Of a stretch of 64,000 nucleotides of DNA, positions 12,947-24,284 are shown piece by piece. Position 1 is the stretch's first letter. Every line of letters starts with the position of its first letter. The notes beneath the pieces are model-generated. The model had not been told where the DNA came from. It ran no database searches and worked only from the letters and a program-made list of their open reading frames with translations. The position numbers and the translations under genes were made by a program. This DNA comes from Distichodus sexfasciatus. Its lineage: Eukaryota; Chordata; Actinopteri; Characiformes; Distichodontidae. The stretch lies in NCBI GenBank assembly GCA_032718565.1, contig JAVGVS010000007.1, forward strand, positions 6,626,259 through 6,690,258, read 5' to 3'.

Positions 12947-13290
12947 TATAATTCGTTATCTTAACTGCTTAATTCCAATGGGGGTAATGAGTACCGGAGC
13001 CTATCCTTGAACTATGGGTGTGAAGCGGTGACCAACCATGGGTAGGCACCAACACATCGCAGGACATACACACTCACACCCACACCTATTGAGCCGAATT
13101 AGAGTAACCAATCAACCTAAACTTAATGCTTTTGGAGTGTGGGAGCAAACCAGAACACCTAGAGAAAACCCACGTAACCACGAGGAGAGCACACCAAGCC
13201 CACACAGAATAGCTCCCACAGCCAACCTGGGTATCAAACTTGGGACCTTCTTGCTGTGGGGTGCCAGTACTAACTACTGTCACCTGGAAG
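12947..13290 (-). mobile_element. SINE-C copy (teleost tRNA-derived repeat)
   Basis: Plus-strand blocks CGTTATCTTAACTGCTTAAT, GAGCCTATCC, CCAATCAACCTAAACTTAAT, GAGAAAACCCACG and GACCTTCTTGCTGTGGGGTG occur in the order typical of a widespread fish SINE read in reverse. The tRNA-like head is at the high-coordinate end, with degenerate promoter boxes. Confidence 0.7.
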
Positions 13291-14097
13291 ATATATTATT
13301 ATCATCAGATTTTTAAATACTGTATTGTCTTTAAAATACTGAATTATAAATCATATAACAGCCAGTCTCTAAACTGTATTTACAAAACATGAAATTCAAT
13401 GAGGCAACACACTGACATATTCTACCTTCCTCTAAAACAGCCTATGGGGTATTTCCCCAGACAACAGCATATGCAGATGTTCTGTTCATGCCGTGCTAAC
13501 CTGCCTCATACCGCAGAAGAGAGCACACAAATGTCCGAGTGATTCCCTTGGCTCACTAAAGAATACACTCAGAGAGAGGTTAATACAATTTCTGATGTAA
13601 TGGCTTTCTGTACTACACGGAGTGACCATTAAACAGGCAAAAATCTCTGTCAATGGCACACATTTGTATACGGGGATCTAGAAATAAGCCAAGGGTTTTG
13701 TGCCACCACATCATGCCTTACTTTTGTGAATGTAGCTTCAATCAGTCAGAATAAGACTCACAGGAAGAATGAGTGAGGCTGAGTTTGACTGGAATTACTC
13801 AGTGCTACTCTGGTGAAAGCCCAAAACCCTGAGTAAGGGCTGGGGTGAGGTGGGGTGGGAGCGGTAGGGCTGTTTGATGGGGTGCTATTTTTATAGAGGA
13901 CAGCAGGACAGGAACATGCTCACACACAAACTGGCACTATTAATAGCACAAACAGGAAAGTGTCACTCCCTTTTTTATCTCCTACTGTCTATCCAATAAA
14001 GCTTATAAATACTGACCAGAACTCTGTCAGTGTGCGGGGCAAGACCTGAATGTCCTCTAAAATATTGAAAAATAGACAATGAAACTTGGGACAATTA

Positions 14098-14334
14098 GGA
14101 CAGTTGGTAGGGTAACGCTTAGGGCAGTCGCCCTGTGATCAGAAGGTCACCGGTTTAAATCCCAGGTCCGGTGAAGATACCACTGAGGTACTCCTGAGCA
14201 AGGTATTGTCCCCAAGCACTGCTCCCCAGGCACTGCCCACTGCTCCTTCACAGATGGATCAAATGCAGAGGTCACATTTTGTTGTGGTGTGCTATGCTGT
14301 GGTATGTTGACAATGACAAATAATCACTGATCGC
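14098..14334 (+). mobile_element. SINE-A copy
   Basis: Head GTTGGTAGGGTAACGCTTAG, box B GGTTTAAATCC, CACTGAGGTACTCCTGAGCA, CAAATGCAGAGGTCACATTT, tail GACAAATAATCACTG. Nearly full length. Confidence 0.85.
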
Positions 14335-15426
14335 TGGATTTTTATCACAGTACTGCTGTTGCTATGAGTGTGACCACAGATGTTTAACTCTCTTAATCTC
14401 TCTGTCATCTCAACACTATTAATTTGGGTTCAATTCATGAAAGCCTAAGGGTTTTCTACACCAGAATTTCTTCATGCTAAACACAGCTAGACACACACTT
14501 TTTTCTCTAATCTAACTTACTGTAAGCAAATGCTCTGGATTCACCACACATACAAGGCATGACAAGAAGAGAGGCATAAAATCAATGGCAGACCTAAACA
14601 TGCTGTGCATGAAGAGAGAGTTAAGAGTGGTTAAAGAGGAAATGTGTGCATTTCCTCCACTATGAAGACTGGGTGCATGAAATAATGTAATTTATATCAC
14701 AATGATTTACATTCATGACACTATAATTTACATTTGCTTAAACTAATTCATCTAATTTTCACATCATTTTGCTCTTTCTGTTTGCATGTAAATATAGCAG
14801 ACTGAGCAAATAAATATGTTGCAATTACAGCATAGAGGGCAAACCTGTGTTAAGATGAAGTATCTACTACAAAAACAAGAAGACAACACATACAGAAAGA
14901 CCTTGCTCAAACAGAATATCAGGGACCAGTCCATTATATTTCTGAAAAAGTGAGCTCAAGCTCATGCAGAACTGTTATGGGAAAAGTTGGGATGGAGGTA
15001 GAGTGGCAAGGAGCAATGGAAGCAGAGAGAAAGTCAGAGAGAACAACTAAAGCAACTAAGAGTGAAGCAAAACAACAGCAAAACATGGAGTTTCTGCACC
15101 CAAACTCCTAAAAGTCACTATATATAGAATAGACTATTTGGGTGATTCATAGAAGAATGAGTCATCCAGTCAAGCATGGGAGGAGGGAGAGAGGGTGAGA
15201 CGAAGGGAGAGATGGAGGGAGGGAGTTCCCTGCAGTAAACCTTTGGTATGCAGGTCTGTATGGGACCTTACAGGGAAGTGTGTATTTATTGATTCTAGAC
15301 ATGCAGCATGGATTCCCCCTTTCTCCCTCACAGCGGCCACACTCCACACACAGTACACACCACCGCACAGATGTAAACTGTGAGTCTGAGAGAGAAATAC
15401 AGACAGATGGACAGATAATTGTGTGA

Positions 15427-15428
15427 GT

Positions 15429-15490
<62 letters not shown>
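15427..15490. repeat. (GA)n microsatellite, two blocks
   Basis: GA blocks at 15427-15453 and 15464-15490, split by GGGGTAAAGAAA. Confidence 0.95.
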
Positions 15491-15904
15491 GCTGGTGAGT
15501 ATAAGCAAACTAGTATTATTTATGCCACTATTAAGTATATAATTTTTGGTCCCACTGAGATAAAGCCACAGTATGAGAAATATTAGATTACCAGGACACA
15601 CACATGCACACTGGCATGCATGGGGACTTGTTTGGGCAAGTTAATTGTAGACAGGACTGCTTTCCTCGCTTCACTGGGGCGAAACATATTGGCTTCCTGG
15701 CCGAAGAGCTTTCCTCAGTTATCATAAGATTCACATACACACGCTCAGTCAGACAGGCACATAGAGTCAAGAAAATGAAGGAACTGTCTAGGAGACTAGG
15801 TACTGAAACAAAGCATCACAAGATTATAGGGGTTTAAAAAGCACATTTTTCTCATCTAGAAAAACAGTACCAAAACTATAAATGGCACACAAAAGCCAAA
15901 AGAC

Positions 15905-16055
15905 CAAGAAGTGAGTTTGAATCTGGTTCTACCTTTCCTATAGCACCACTACCAGTGAGCCCCTGAGCAAGGCCTTTAACCCTTAGTTGTTCCAGGGGAA
16001 CTGTCACTGTAACTAGGAAACACAAGGTGTTCTAGACAACAGTCTAGAAATGTAA
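15905..16055 (+). mobile_element. SINE-B fragment (headless)
   Basis: Starts near the box-B remnant GTTTGAATCTGG, then CACTACCAGTGAGCCCCTGAG, CAAGGCC and TTAACCCTTAG, as in other SINE-B bodies. The 5' tRNA part is lost. Confidence 0.5.
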
Positions 16056-16521
16056 AGACTAACTTCAGTAAAGACACAGAAATTAGATACCCATTAGAAA
16101 CCGCTGAGATCAGGATCAGTTTCAGGTTTTACTACATTATCCTGTTATTGCAGCAGGACACTTGCATGCTTTCAGAACAACCTTAAAACAATATCTTACT
16201 GAAATCTATATTAACCACAAATCGGCATGTAAAAGATCAGACATGCCTTAATGCCACATCTCAAAACAAGGGCAAGTCTGACAGAAACAGAGACTAAAAC
16301 TGTAGTCCTACTCAAGTACAAAGTAATACTAAAGTGCATAAATCTGTAAACTAAGCTGGTAGAGAGGAGAACAGCATGCAGAGCATTTAGACATGGATCT
16401 GACCAGAACCAAAAGGCTGAATAACACTTTCCCTAGATTTTAATCCTTTAGTTATCATTGTTCTCTGTAGCTATATTAGATCACTCTTAGATCAAATTCA
16501 GTTAGTTGGTGCTATAAAGAA

Positions 16522-16754
16522 GTGAGTGTAAGTGAATAATTTTTTGTCACTCTGAACACATCATAGCAAGGCACACAATGCAACAATGAAATGTGACCTC
16601 TGCATTTGACCCAACCATAAAGGAGCAGTGAACAGTTAACATGGGCAGCGCCCATGGACCAGTGCTCAGTGGTACCTTTACTGGTCTGACATTTGAACGG
16701 GCAACCTTCCTATTATGGGGTGAACTCTCTAACCATTATGCCACCAACTGCCCT
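16522..16754 (-). mobile_element. SINE-A copy
   Basis: Inverted order of SINE-A: GTGAGTG tail, AAATGTGACCTCTGCATTTG, TTTGAACGGGCAACCTTCC (inverted box B), CTAACCATTATGCCACCAAC (inverted box A). The block around GCTCATGAGTACC is deleted. Confidence 0.8.
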
Positions 16755-16872
16755 ATATGAGAATGGTGTGTTATATTTGTATACCCTCTGCCTGTATCTG
16801 GTGTGATACTTCATATGTGTTCATATTTCATATCTTTTGTTCATATTTGCAATGTTATTAACGGATAATATA

Positions 16873-17521
16873 TGTGACTCTACACAGCAAAACCAGTCAC
16901 TTGTCGCAAATTTTCAAAATTGAGTTATTATGTTTTCATGAAAGGGCATAAATCTACCTTCAAAACGATACCTATATCGAATGATTCAGATGACATATAA
17001 CTGAGATATCAACATTCAAAGGAGTCGGGTTTCTACTGTCACACCAAGTGAGAAACGGAGAAATCTGCCTTTGAAGTTGACTATCGCTGTAGCATTCACA
17101 GACGCTTGGTGCGGTCGCAGCTACGTTTGCATTTACGGTAGGCTACACTGCATTTACAGCCACACGGATAGCCTACCTGCTTTAGGTTAACTGAACTCGG
17201 GAGCTGAAGATGGATTCCGGAGAAATATCTTCATGCTAGTCAACGAGTGGATTTACTGTAAATATTGAAGTAGAGCGGTCAAAACAGAAACTTTTAACAT
17301 TCTGCTGGAATTGAATTCCTCACCTCAAGAAAGTCACGTTTTTAGGATGGAAAGGGTAAGTTTTCAGCGAAATTTATTCACAACAGTACAGTATAGACCT
17401 TCCACTGTTTCAAAACACTAAAAACAAAAAATCCAAAATTTTACCCCACGCAACATAAACAGTCGTTTTTCTCGGAAACCTCCGTTGCAACAAGCGACTG
17501 GTTTTGCCGTGCAGAGTCACA
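16873..17521. mobile_element. MITE with long TIRs (TGTGACTCT... type)
   Basis: Left end TGTGACTCTACACAGCAAAA and the right end read in reverse, TGTGACTCTGCACGGCAAAA, continue to match (CCAGTC.CTTGT) over about 33 bp. Flanks are TATA and TATT. The interior is non-coding. TGTGAC...CAAAACCAGTC ends are familiar from fish MITEs; superfamily not assigned. Confidence 0.8.
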
Positions 17522-18469
17522 TATTCAGAATGACCACTAGGGCGCTGTCCACTGACACTGGTGCTGAAATAATGGAGCTGTCCACATTCAGGACTGAAAA
17601 CAGAACTACACAACAAGGGATGAAAAGGTGTACATATGAGTCATGCCAATGTTACCTAATCTTCAATTCTATAATGAGTATTTTTAAATTGTTCAGTATT
17701 GAAAATAATTATTTGTTTGAAGTCATGATGGCTGAAACTGACCTGAATAAAATGGTGCATTAAATGTCTGTACTTTTTGTTCCTTAAATTGTTTTGGGCT
17801 CTCTACTGCACAATATTAGTCTTAAATACCACTATATTTAAGTATTAAGTATTAAGTGTAAGTATTAAGCTAATGTAGATAAACATAGACAACATTTGCC
17901 AACCTATGAACATCGATAAATTGTGTGTGTTGTAAGAATGTGGAGAAAATCTTTCCAGAACGGACAATAACAGTAATAACAAATAAATCTTTGACAAGAC
18001 TGGCTGTTGCTATGTTACGCTCTGAGTTTTTTACTGCACTTCACTTAAAGAAAATGAATCTATCAAAATATCACACTCACACTCAAACACACACCTAATC
18101 TATGCAGACATTCTACATGCTACAAAGCTCTGAATAGATTCAGTACTTCCCTCAGTTTCCTACAGCTAAATCTCTTCAAAAGTCTTCAAAAAGGATCCAC
18201 CTCAGTCCCCATTTTAACCTAATGTTAACACTGAGTGTTGGCCAGAGGCCAGTGATGTTGCCAGCAAAACAGTAATGCATTGTTCCATCTATTTGACTCA
18301 CAATGCATTTAAATAGGTTATTTAATGCAGCTAGGACCTCAACTAAATCATTTCATTCCAAACATGTGTAACAGAGGACAACACAGGAAAAATGCATTTA
18401 CTATGTAACACACTATGTGTTGTAGTTGATGGTGGTGTGTGCTTTCTGTGTGTGTGTATCATTACTTAC

Positions 18470-18583
18470 CAAGTCGAGGGTCATACTGTCTCATCTGTAC
18501 CTCCTCCACACACTCTGCAGGGAACCAGCCGGTCCTCCCTTTTACCGTGCCCTCCCAAAAGCCCCCTTCTCCTATACTTAACA
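18470..18583 (-). CDS. shank3: shank3 exon: second half of SH3
   Basis: This 114-bp exon has acceptor CTCTGTCAG and donor CTTG|GTAAGT. It encodes 37 full codons beginning LSIGEGGFWEGTVKGRTGWF and continuing PAECVEEVQMRQYDPRL. These are the central and C-terminal strands of the SH3, with the FW pair and the GWFPAECVEEVQ end of the fold. EGTVKGRTGWFP and VQMRQ are SHANK3 forms; from memory SHANK2 has EGSARGHIGWFP and SHANK1 EGQVKGRVGWFP, so this is the most paralogue-specific exon in the window. It joins the previous exon through V (G|TG) and the next through E (G|AA). Note that GRTGWF uses the Pro-rich-site tryptophan region, but binding specificity cannot be read from sequence alone. Confidence 0.97.
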
Positions 18584-19041
18584 CTGACAGAGCAAGAGAG
18601 TGAGAGAGAAGAGAGAGAGAACAGAGAGTGTAATTAATTTATATGTTCCTGTTACAAGAAAAAAAGTAATTGTAAAGCACTTATTAAAGAAATACTTCAT
18701 ATTGAGTTAAATGCATCTCAATGAAAGTGACAATAGTACCAGGTGCTGAAGTGGACAAAAAACATGCACACACACACCCCTACACACACACACACACACT
18801 CCTGAGTCAACCACTGTCCTTCGGCTTTTTTGTTGCTAGGAGACCACAGTTTCAAGGTACAAGGGTATGAGAGTATGTGTGTGAACCTGCACATGTGTGT
18901 ATGTGTGAACTTAATATGTTCACCACAACCAAGGACAGAAATGCAATTACATTAATAGATGACGTCTCCCCAATTAACATGTAGACCTTCTGCAATGACA
19001 AACAGACACACATGGGACAAAATGTTGGGGGTTCTTGTATC

Positions 19042-19063
19042 TGTGTGTGTGTGTGTGTGTGTA

Positions 19064-19095
<32 letters not shown>

Positions 19096-19098
19096 TGT
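19042..19098. repeat. (TG)n microsatellite with TATG interruptions
   Basis: TG repeats of about 57 bp with two GTATGT interruptions. Confidence 0.95.
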
Positions 19099-19767
19099 AA
19101 GTGTAATCTGTGATGAGAGTAGGACTTTACACTACACCCAGTCCATTGATGAGCTGTAAGAGGAGTCACAACCCTTCATCGACCCTCCTCCTCCTCTTTT
19201 CCCCTATAGAGAGCAACCCAATAGTCCTTTCTCTCCCCCTCAACACACAGACACACACACAATATTCAATCTCTCTCTATTTACACTACACCTCTTCACT
19301 GAGGAGGTGCAAAAACTTTTGTTCACTAATGTGTAGTGCCTCTGCAGTACATCAAGGCAAAAAAAGCATAATGCCTGAGTAAATGAGTGCTGCAAGACGT
19401 CACAGAAGCATCCAGTGTGTTCTGCGTAAACCTTCTCATCAAGCGTAGATAGTTCTGACATGTACCTCCACTTAGAGAGCATCACTCTCCAATTTGCTAA
19501 TTTTTTCATTTAAATGCACACAATTAAGCTCAGGTTTTAATCAGCAGATTGGATTTTCATGTAGCGAATTAGCTGGTTTTAGCCTACAGGACAGCCATCT
19601 GATTATCACATTAGTCCTACAGTTTACTGATCAAGTGTAACTGTTGTCTTTCTTTCTTTTCTCTTTCTCTCCCTCTCTTTCTCGCTCACTCTCTCCCCCG
19701 TCTCTTTCATTTTGTATTAGGCAACGAATGGAAATTTAGGAAATTTAAAAGGAAATTGAAATATTAT

Positions 19768-20001
19768 CTTTTATTGTGAACACACCACAGCACAGCAGAG
19801 CACACTGTGCACCACAACAAAATTTGACTTCTGAATTCAACCCATATGTGAAGGAGCAGTGGGCAGCTGACATGGGCAGTGCTTGGGGATAATACCTTGC
19901 TCATTAGCTCCTCAGTGGTACCTTTACCATTCCAGGATTCAAACCGGTGACCTTCCGATCATGGGATGAAGCCCTAACCATTGCACTACCAACTGTCCCA
20001 C
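19768..20001 (-). mobile_element. SINE-A copy
   Basis: GTGAACACACCACAGCACAG, TTGCTCATTAGCTCCTCAGT, TTCAAACCGGTGACCTTCCG, then CTAACCATTGCACTACCAAC. Full-length inverted copy. Confidence 0.85.
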
Positions 20002-20214
20002 TAGTATATAAGTTAAAGGACAGGTATATTTGGAGCACTATGTCTTGGGGTTAATGGAAGACTCTTTTTAGAGGGTGCAGTGCTGTAATAACGCACTACT
20101 CAAGTTTAATAATAATTCATAAAATTTTGTTGATAGCTTGCAATGAGTCTACGAGTAAGTTGTGAAACCTATTGAGGTTTTGTCTTTTTGCAACTGTGAA
20201 ATTTAAACAGAATT

Positions 20215-20460
20215 CTGCCCTCGCTGTCTTTCTTCTCCTTTTCCCTTCCTCTCTAAACCTCCATTATTTCTTTTTCCGTTCCCTTTTCACCTTTCTTAGT
20301 TTTCCCTTCTTTCTCTTTCCCCTTTCTCCCCCAGTTTTACTCTGTCCTTCTTTTACCATCTAATCTCCCTCCAGTTCTTTCTCTTCCACTGTTTCTTTAT
20401 CTCTCTCTCCCTGTCCCCTTTTCTTTCCATCACTCCCCTTCTTTCCCCTCTCATCCCTCC
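20215..20460. repeat. Pyrimidine-rich tract
   Basis: About 240 bp of mainly C and T with CTTTC and TCTCCC units, not a regular array. On the gene strand it is purine-rich. Confidence 0.75.
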
Positions 20461-20970
20461 ATACCCTCATTGTCCTGAGTCTATTTTGGACCCCACATGT
20501 ACAAGCGGTTGTGAAAGCTGCACTTACAGACTCCATATGACTAAAGGCAGAGCTCAGTGACCTGGAACACACCCTCTAAAGCAACACCTCTCATCCGTCT
20601 GGCTCTTCTTTCACTCCCTCTCTCTGACACACACACACACACACACACACTCACTCAGCCTGGTGCTGAGCCATGCCTTTTAAATGTTTTATATTGCTGT
20701 GTGGGTGAGTGGCTAGCGGAACTGTTCTTCATCATGACTGACAGCAGTGAAACTTCACATCTCCTGCAGAATCCATCCATCCCACTTTAGCTGAAATAAC
20801 TGTAACCTGGCCACAGACTCCAGCGCTGCTAACACAAGCCAGACAAGAGCTGCAGGCTAAAACTTGAATGTGTGTTCATGTACCATGTATAGCTACTATT
20901 ATGGGTGACCAAAGGTGCTTTTACACTGCACAGTGTAGTATGGTACTTTCTACAATGGTGGGATTTAAAT

Positions 20971-21222
20971 GAGTGAATTTACGTAAGTGATTATTTGTCA
21001 TTGTGAACATACCACAGCACAGCACACAGTGCACCACAACAAAATATGACCTCTGCATTTGACCCATCCGTGAAGGAGCAGTGGGCAGCTGACATGGGCA
21101 GCAGTGCTTGGGCACAGTACCTTGCTCATGTGTACCTCAGAGGTATCTTTACCAGTCCGGGATTTGAACCAGCAACCTTCCATCATGGGGCCAATACCCA
21201 TAATGTTACGCTACTAAATATC
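20971..21222 (-). mobile_element. SINE-A copy
   Basis: GTGATTATTTGTCATTGTGA at the tail, ATTTGACCCATCCGTGAAGG in the middle, GGATTTGAACCAGCAACCTT at inverted box B. The head is degenerate (TAATGTTACGCTACTAAATA). Confidence 0.85.
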
Positions 21223-21956
21223 CCACAATGGCATTTTACGAGAAACATTTTACTGGAACAAACAACAACACAAGCTAACACAAAAGGCGGTAAACCTTCA
21301 GATCAAAGACTGTAGGAAGAAAAGTGACATTGAAAATACTTTAGTAGAGTGCAGACGACAATGCTCCTGAAAGCCTACCATACTGTAGTGTACTGAGAAG
21401 TGGAAAAGTGCCTCACCAAAAATAGAAAAACTTTTTGGCATACTCTATATAGAGTAAACCTCCATAACAGTTCCAGTAGGTACTGATTTCAAATCTTATT
21501 AAAGAGTTTAAAATGTAAGAATTGAACGAGGAAGAGATGCTTCTGTTTAATGATCAAAGTAGAGGATTAGACCCCAAAAAGTCTTAAAAACAAATGTATG
21601 TGTATCTGTATGTGTGTGTGTTTAAGTGAGCGTGAGGTCAGAGCGATGCCTGATGGTCCTCTTCAAACCTGGCACAGGCTCGGTGAGGTTGGCATATTGG
21701 AACATGGCATCCGTTTATCTGGCCAAACTACATCATGGGAAAAACACTGGCCGCACTCCCAGCGTTAGTGCCCAGCCGGCTACACACAGCAGCAAGTCAG
21801 GCCAAGCTATGAACAGAGCAAGCTCTGTTGTAGTCTTTGTGTGTTTGTGTGTGCACTTGTGTATGCACAAGCAGGTTTTTAGATGCTTGTGAGAATTTAA
21901 CTGACCAATGTGTGTGTGTTTTTGTATGCATGGGCAAGTCTTTAGGTGGTTATGAT

Positions 21957-23603
21957 CAGTGTTGGGAAGGTTACTTTTAAAATATATTCCACTACAGATT
22001 ACAGAATACATGCCCCAAATTGTAGTTTGTAGTGTATTCCGTTAAGTTACTCAATGTGAGTAACGTATTCAGAATACTTTGGATTACTTAATATATTGTC
22101 ATGCTTTTTACAACTACATGAATGTAGCAATCACATCCTGCAAATTCTTGTTTGTTTTTCTCTACCTTTTGGCTGTTAAGCCCAAATCTCCCTGAATAGA
22201 CAATATATTTACTGTAGGTAGAGGAGGAAAGATGAAATTTCCAAGTAAGAAATGCATTCCTGCCTGGGCACTGCTGGCTCTGTTGTGCTGGCTCCGGGTC
22301 CATTGTGTAACTGACGCCACCAACATTAACAGGACGCTTACATTAGAGCCTCTTATTGCGTGTTTGTTTGGGAGACAGGTGTCGTGTCGAAATCTGCACC
22401 CCTGCCACGAGAAGCAACTCATATTACTCATATTCTTAAAAATAAAAAACCTTACACAAACTTGTAAACAATAACGTTTCATTAAAAAAAAAAAGTGAAC
22501 AAAAACGGCGAAATGTGTCGTATTTTTCATAAAGCTTTGAAATAAATATTTTACCAATATTATAAGTGCACAATCCACTAGCTATTTAATTCCATGCAAA
22601 CTGCACACATTTACCTGGCTAGTGTAATGGATTATTGTTTAAGGCCATGCTATACTTACTGAAATCATGACTAAAATTCAAGTATCTATTCTGGTAGGAA
22701 GTAACATTTTGTATTATACATAAACATATGTTATAGCAAGCAACACCTTTCACATGTTTAGGGTCATTAAAAATGTCACTGTTTGAGAAAACATTAAACT
22801 GAATCTAGAGAGGCCTGTTATGAACAACACTCACTAATAAAATCATTTGCTCACTAAAGTCACTTGAAGAAATAAAAATATGCCTGGATCTAAAATCTAA
22901 AATATGATAACCTAAAATAATATCTCAGCACTAAACCACCTCAAACAAATTTAAAGGGAGGTTTTTGCAACAGATCACCTGCCAGGAAATGCACCCCCTT
23001 CTAACTCTGCACATGATGCTGTTACATTCATAATATTTGCACCAGTTACACATCATGGTCTGACAAGAATAACTTCCAAAATTTGTTGGGACTGAACACC
23101 TAGAAAAGAAGTTACAGGGGGGTGCTTTTTATGGCAGAGCCCCCTGCCAGGAAATGCACCCCCTTCTAACGCTGCATATGATGCTGTTACATTCAACATT
23201 CAACAATACAAACGTTAAGTTTGCGTAGGGTTTTTTATTTTTAAGAATATGAGTAATTTTGCCCTCATCTCATTGGTGTTAACAGAGTGTAGGAACGAAT
23301 TGAACGTTAATGTTTATGGACGGTAGTTCGTATAAAGGCTGAAGTCATCAAATGCGCGCGCCCGCGTCTGGGGTGCTTCTCGCGGCAATGCGTGGAATTA
23401 CCAAAATTAGAGAGGGGATAGAGAGGGGATAGCCTAACATATGAAACAGGAAAAGGCCGCCGTGTAATCCATTTATTTCAACAAAGTAACTGTATTCTAA
23501 TTATCACCTATTTAAACGGTAACTGTAACGGAATACAGTTACTCATATTTTGTATTCTAAATACGTAACGTCGGTACATGTATTCCGTTACTCCCCAACA
23601 CTG
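21957..23603. mobile_element. hAT-like non-autonomous transposon with perfect 8-bp TSD
   Basis: Ends are CAGTGTTGGGAAGGTTACTT and the reverse of ACTCCCCAACACTG, a TIR of the CAGTGTTGGG type. It is flanked by identical GTTATGAT at 21949-21956 and 23604-23611. At 1647 bp it is longer than most MITEs but holds no recognisable transposase. A block of roughly 60 bp (GCCAGGAAATGCACCCCCTT onwards) occurs twice, 165 bp apart, at 22981 and 23146. The end region 23480-23600 is rich in GTAACGGAATAC-type motifs. Confidence 0.9.
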
Positions 23604-23779
23604 GTTATGATTACTTACTGTCCAATAAAAGACCTTATCACACTGTCACATTTTTGGGTTCGATCAGACACTTTTTCTGTGAGATAAAGTCCTCTTCAGG
23701 TTTATTTAAACAACTAAAAAAGTAAAAAGTTTTGCTGTTGTTTGCTCAGGTTAGGGTTTGGGTTGGCTGGGTCGGTAGT

Positions 23780-23932
23780 GGTGGTGGTGGTCTAGTGGTT
23801 AGGATGTTTGCCTTGGACCAGGAGGCTGTAGTTTCGAATCCTACCTCCAGCACTACCATCACTGGGTCCCTGTGCAAGACCCTTAACTCTAGATAAGAGT
23901 GTCTACCAAATGCCTGTAAATGTAAATGCTGT
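23780..23932 (+). mobile_element. SINE-B copy, best preserved
   Basis: Head GGTGGTCTAGTGGTTAGGAT is essentially the tRNA-Glu D-arm; box B is TTTCGAATCC. The body includes CTGTGCAAGACCCTTAACTC and the tail ends in TGTAAATGTAAATG repeats. It is the best guide to the family here. Confidence 0.8.
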
Positions 23933-24040
23933 AGCTGTAGTAATATATTTACATCTAGTAATTATAGGACTTGATGAAAGAACTCTGCAAATGTTTTAAT
24001 GCAGGATACAGGAAAACCTGGGAATTCTCTGATATTTGAA

Positions 24041-24284
24041 AGTGAGTGAGTGAACACACCACAGCAGAGCACACAGTGCACCACAACGAAATGTGACCTC
24101 TACAGTTGACCCATCAGTGAAGGAGCAGTGAGCGGCTAACAAGGGTAGCGCCCGGGGAACAGTGCGTGGGGATGGTACCTTGCTCATGAGTACCTCAGTG
24201 ATACCTTTACCAGTCCTTGGATTTGAACCAACAACCTTCCGATCACGGAGCAAACGTCCTAACCGTTACACTATCAACTGCCCC
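24041..24284 (-). mobile_element. SINE-A copy
   Basis: GTGAGTGAGTGAACACACCA tail, CTTGCTCATGAGTACCTCAG, ATTTGAACCAACAACCTTCC and CTAACCGTTACACTATCAAC. Inverted full-length copy. Confidence 0.85.

Larger units (their letters stand above)
5485..18469 (-). other. shank3 intron of 13.0 kb
   Basis: Holds a tRNA-Thr-like pseudogene, SINE-B copies (6749, 7736, 15905), SINE-A copies (11371, 14098, 16522), one SINE-C copy (12947), a MITE with near-perfect 8-bp target duplication (9649-10436), a long-ended MITE (16873-17521), and GA/TC microsatellites. Segments 8000-9600, 10450-11350 and 17530-18460 show no gene, RNA or repeat I recognise apart from a short (CA)n at 9161-9177. Confidence 0.8.

Noticed and set aside
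15170..15601. 143-codon minus-strand frame
   Set aside because: Mostly Ser-Leu repeats from the (GA)n microsatellites.
22162..22578. 138-codon minus-strand frame inside the hAT-like element, considered as a transposase
   Set aside because: No hAT dimerisation or catalytic motif seen; low-complexity residues. The element is better called non-autonomous.
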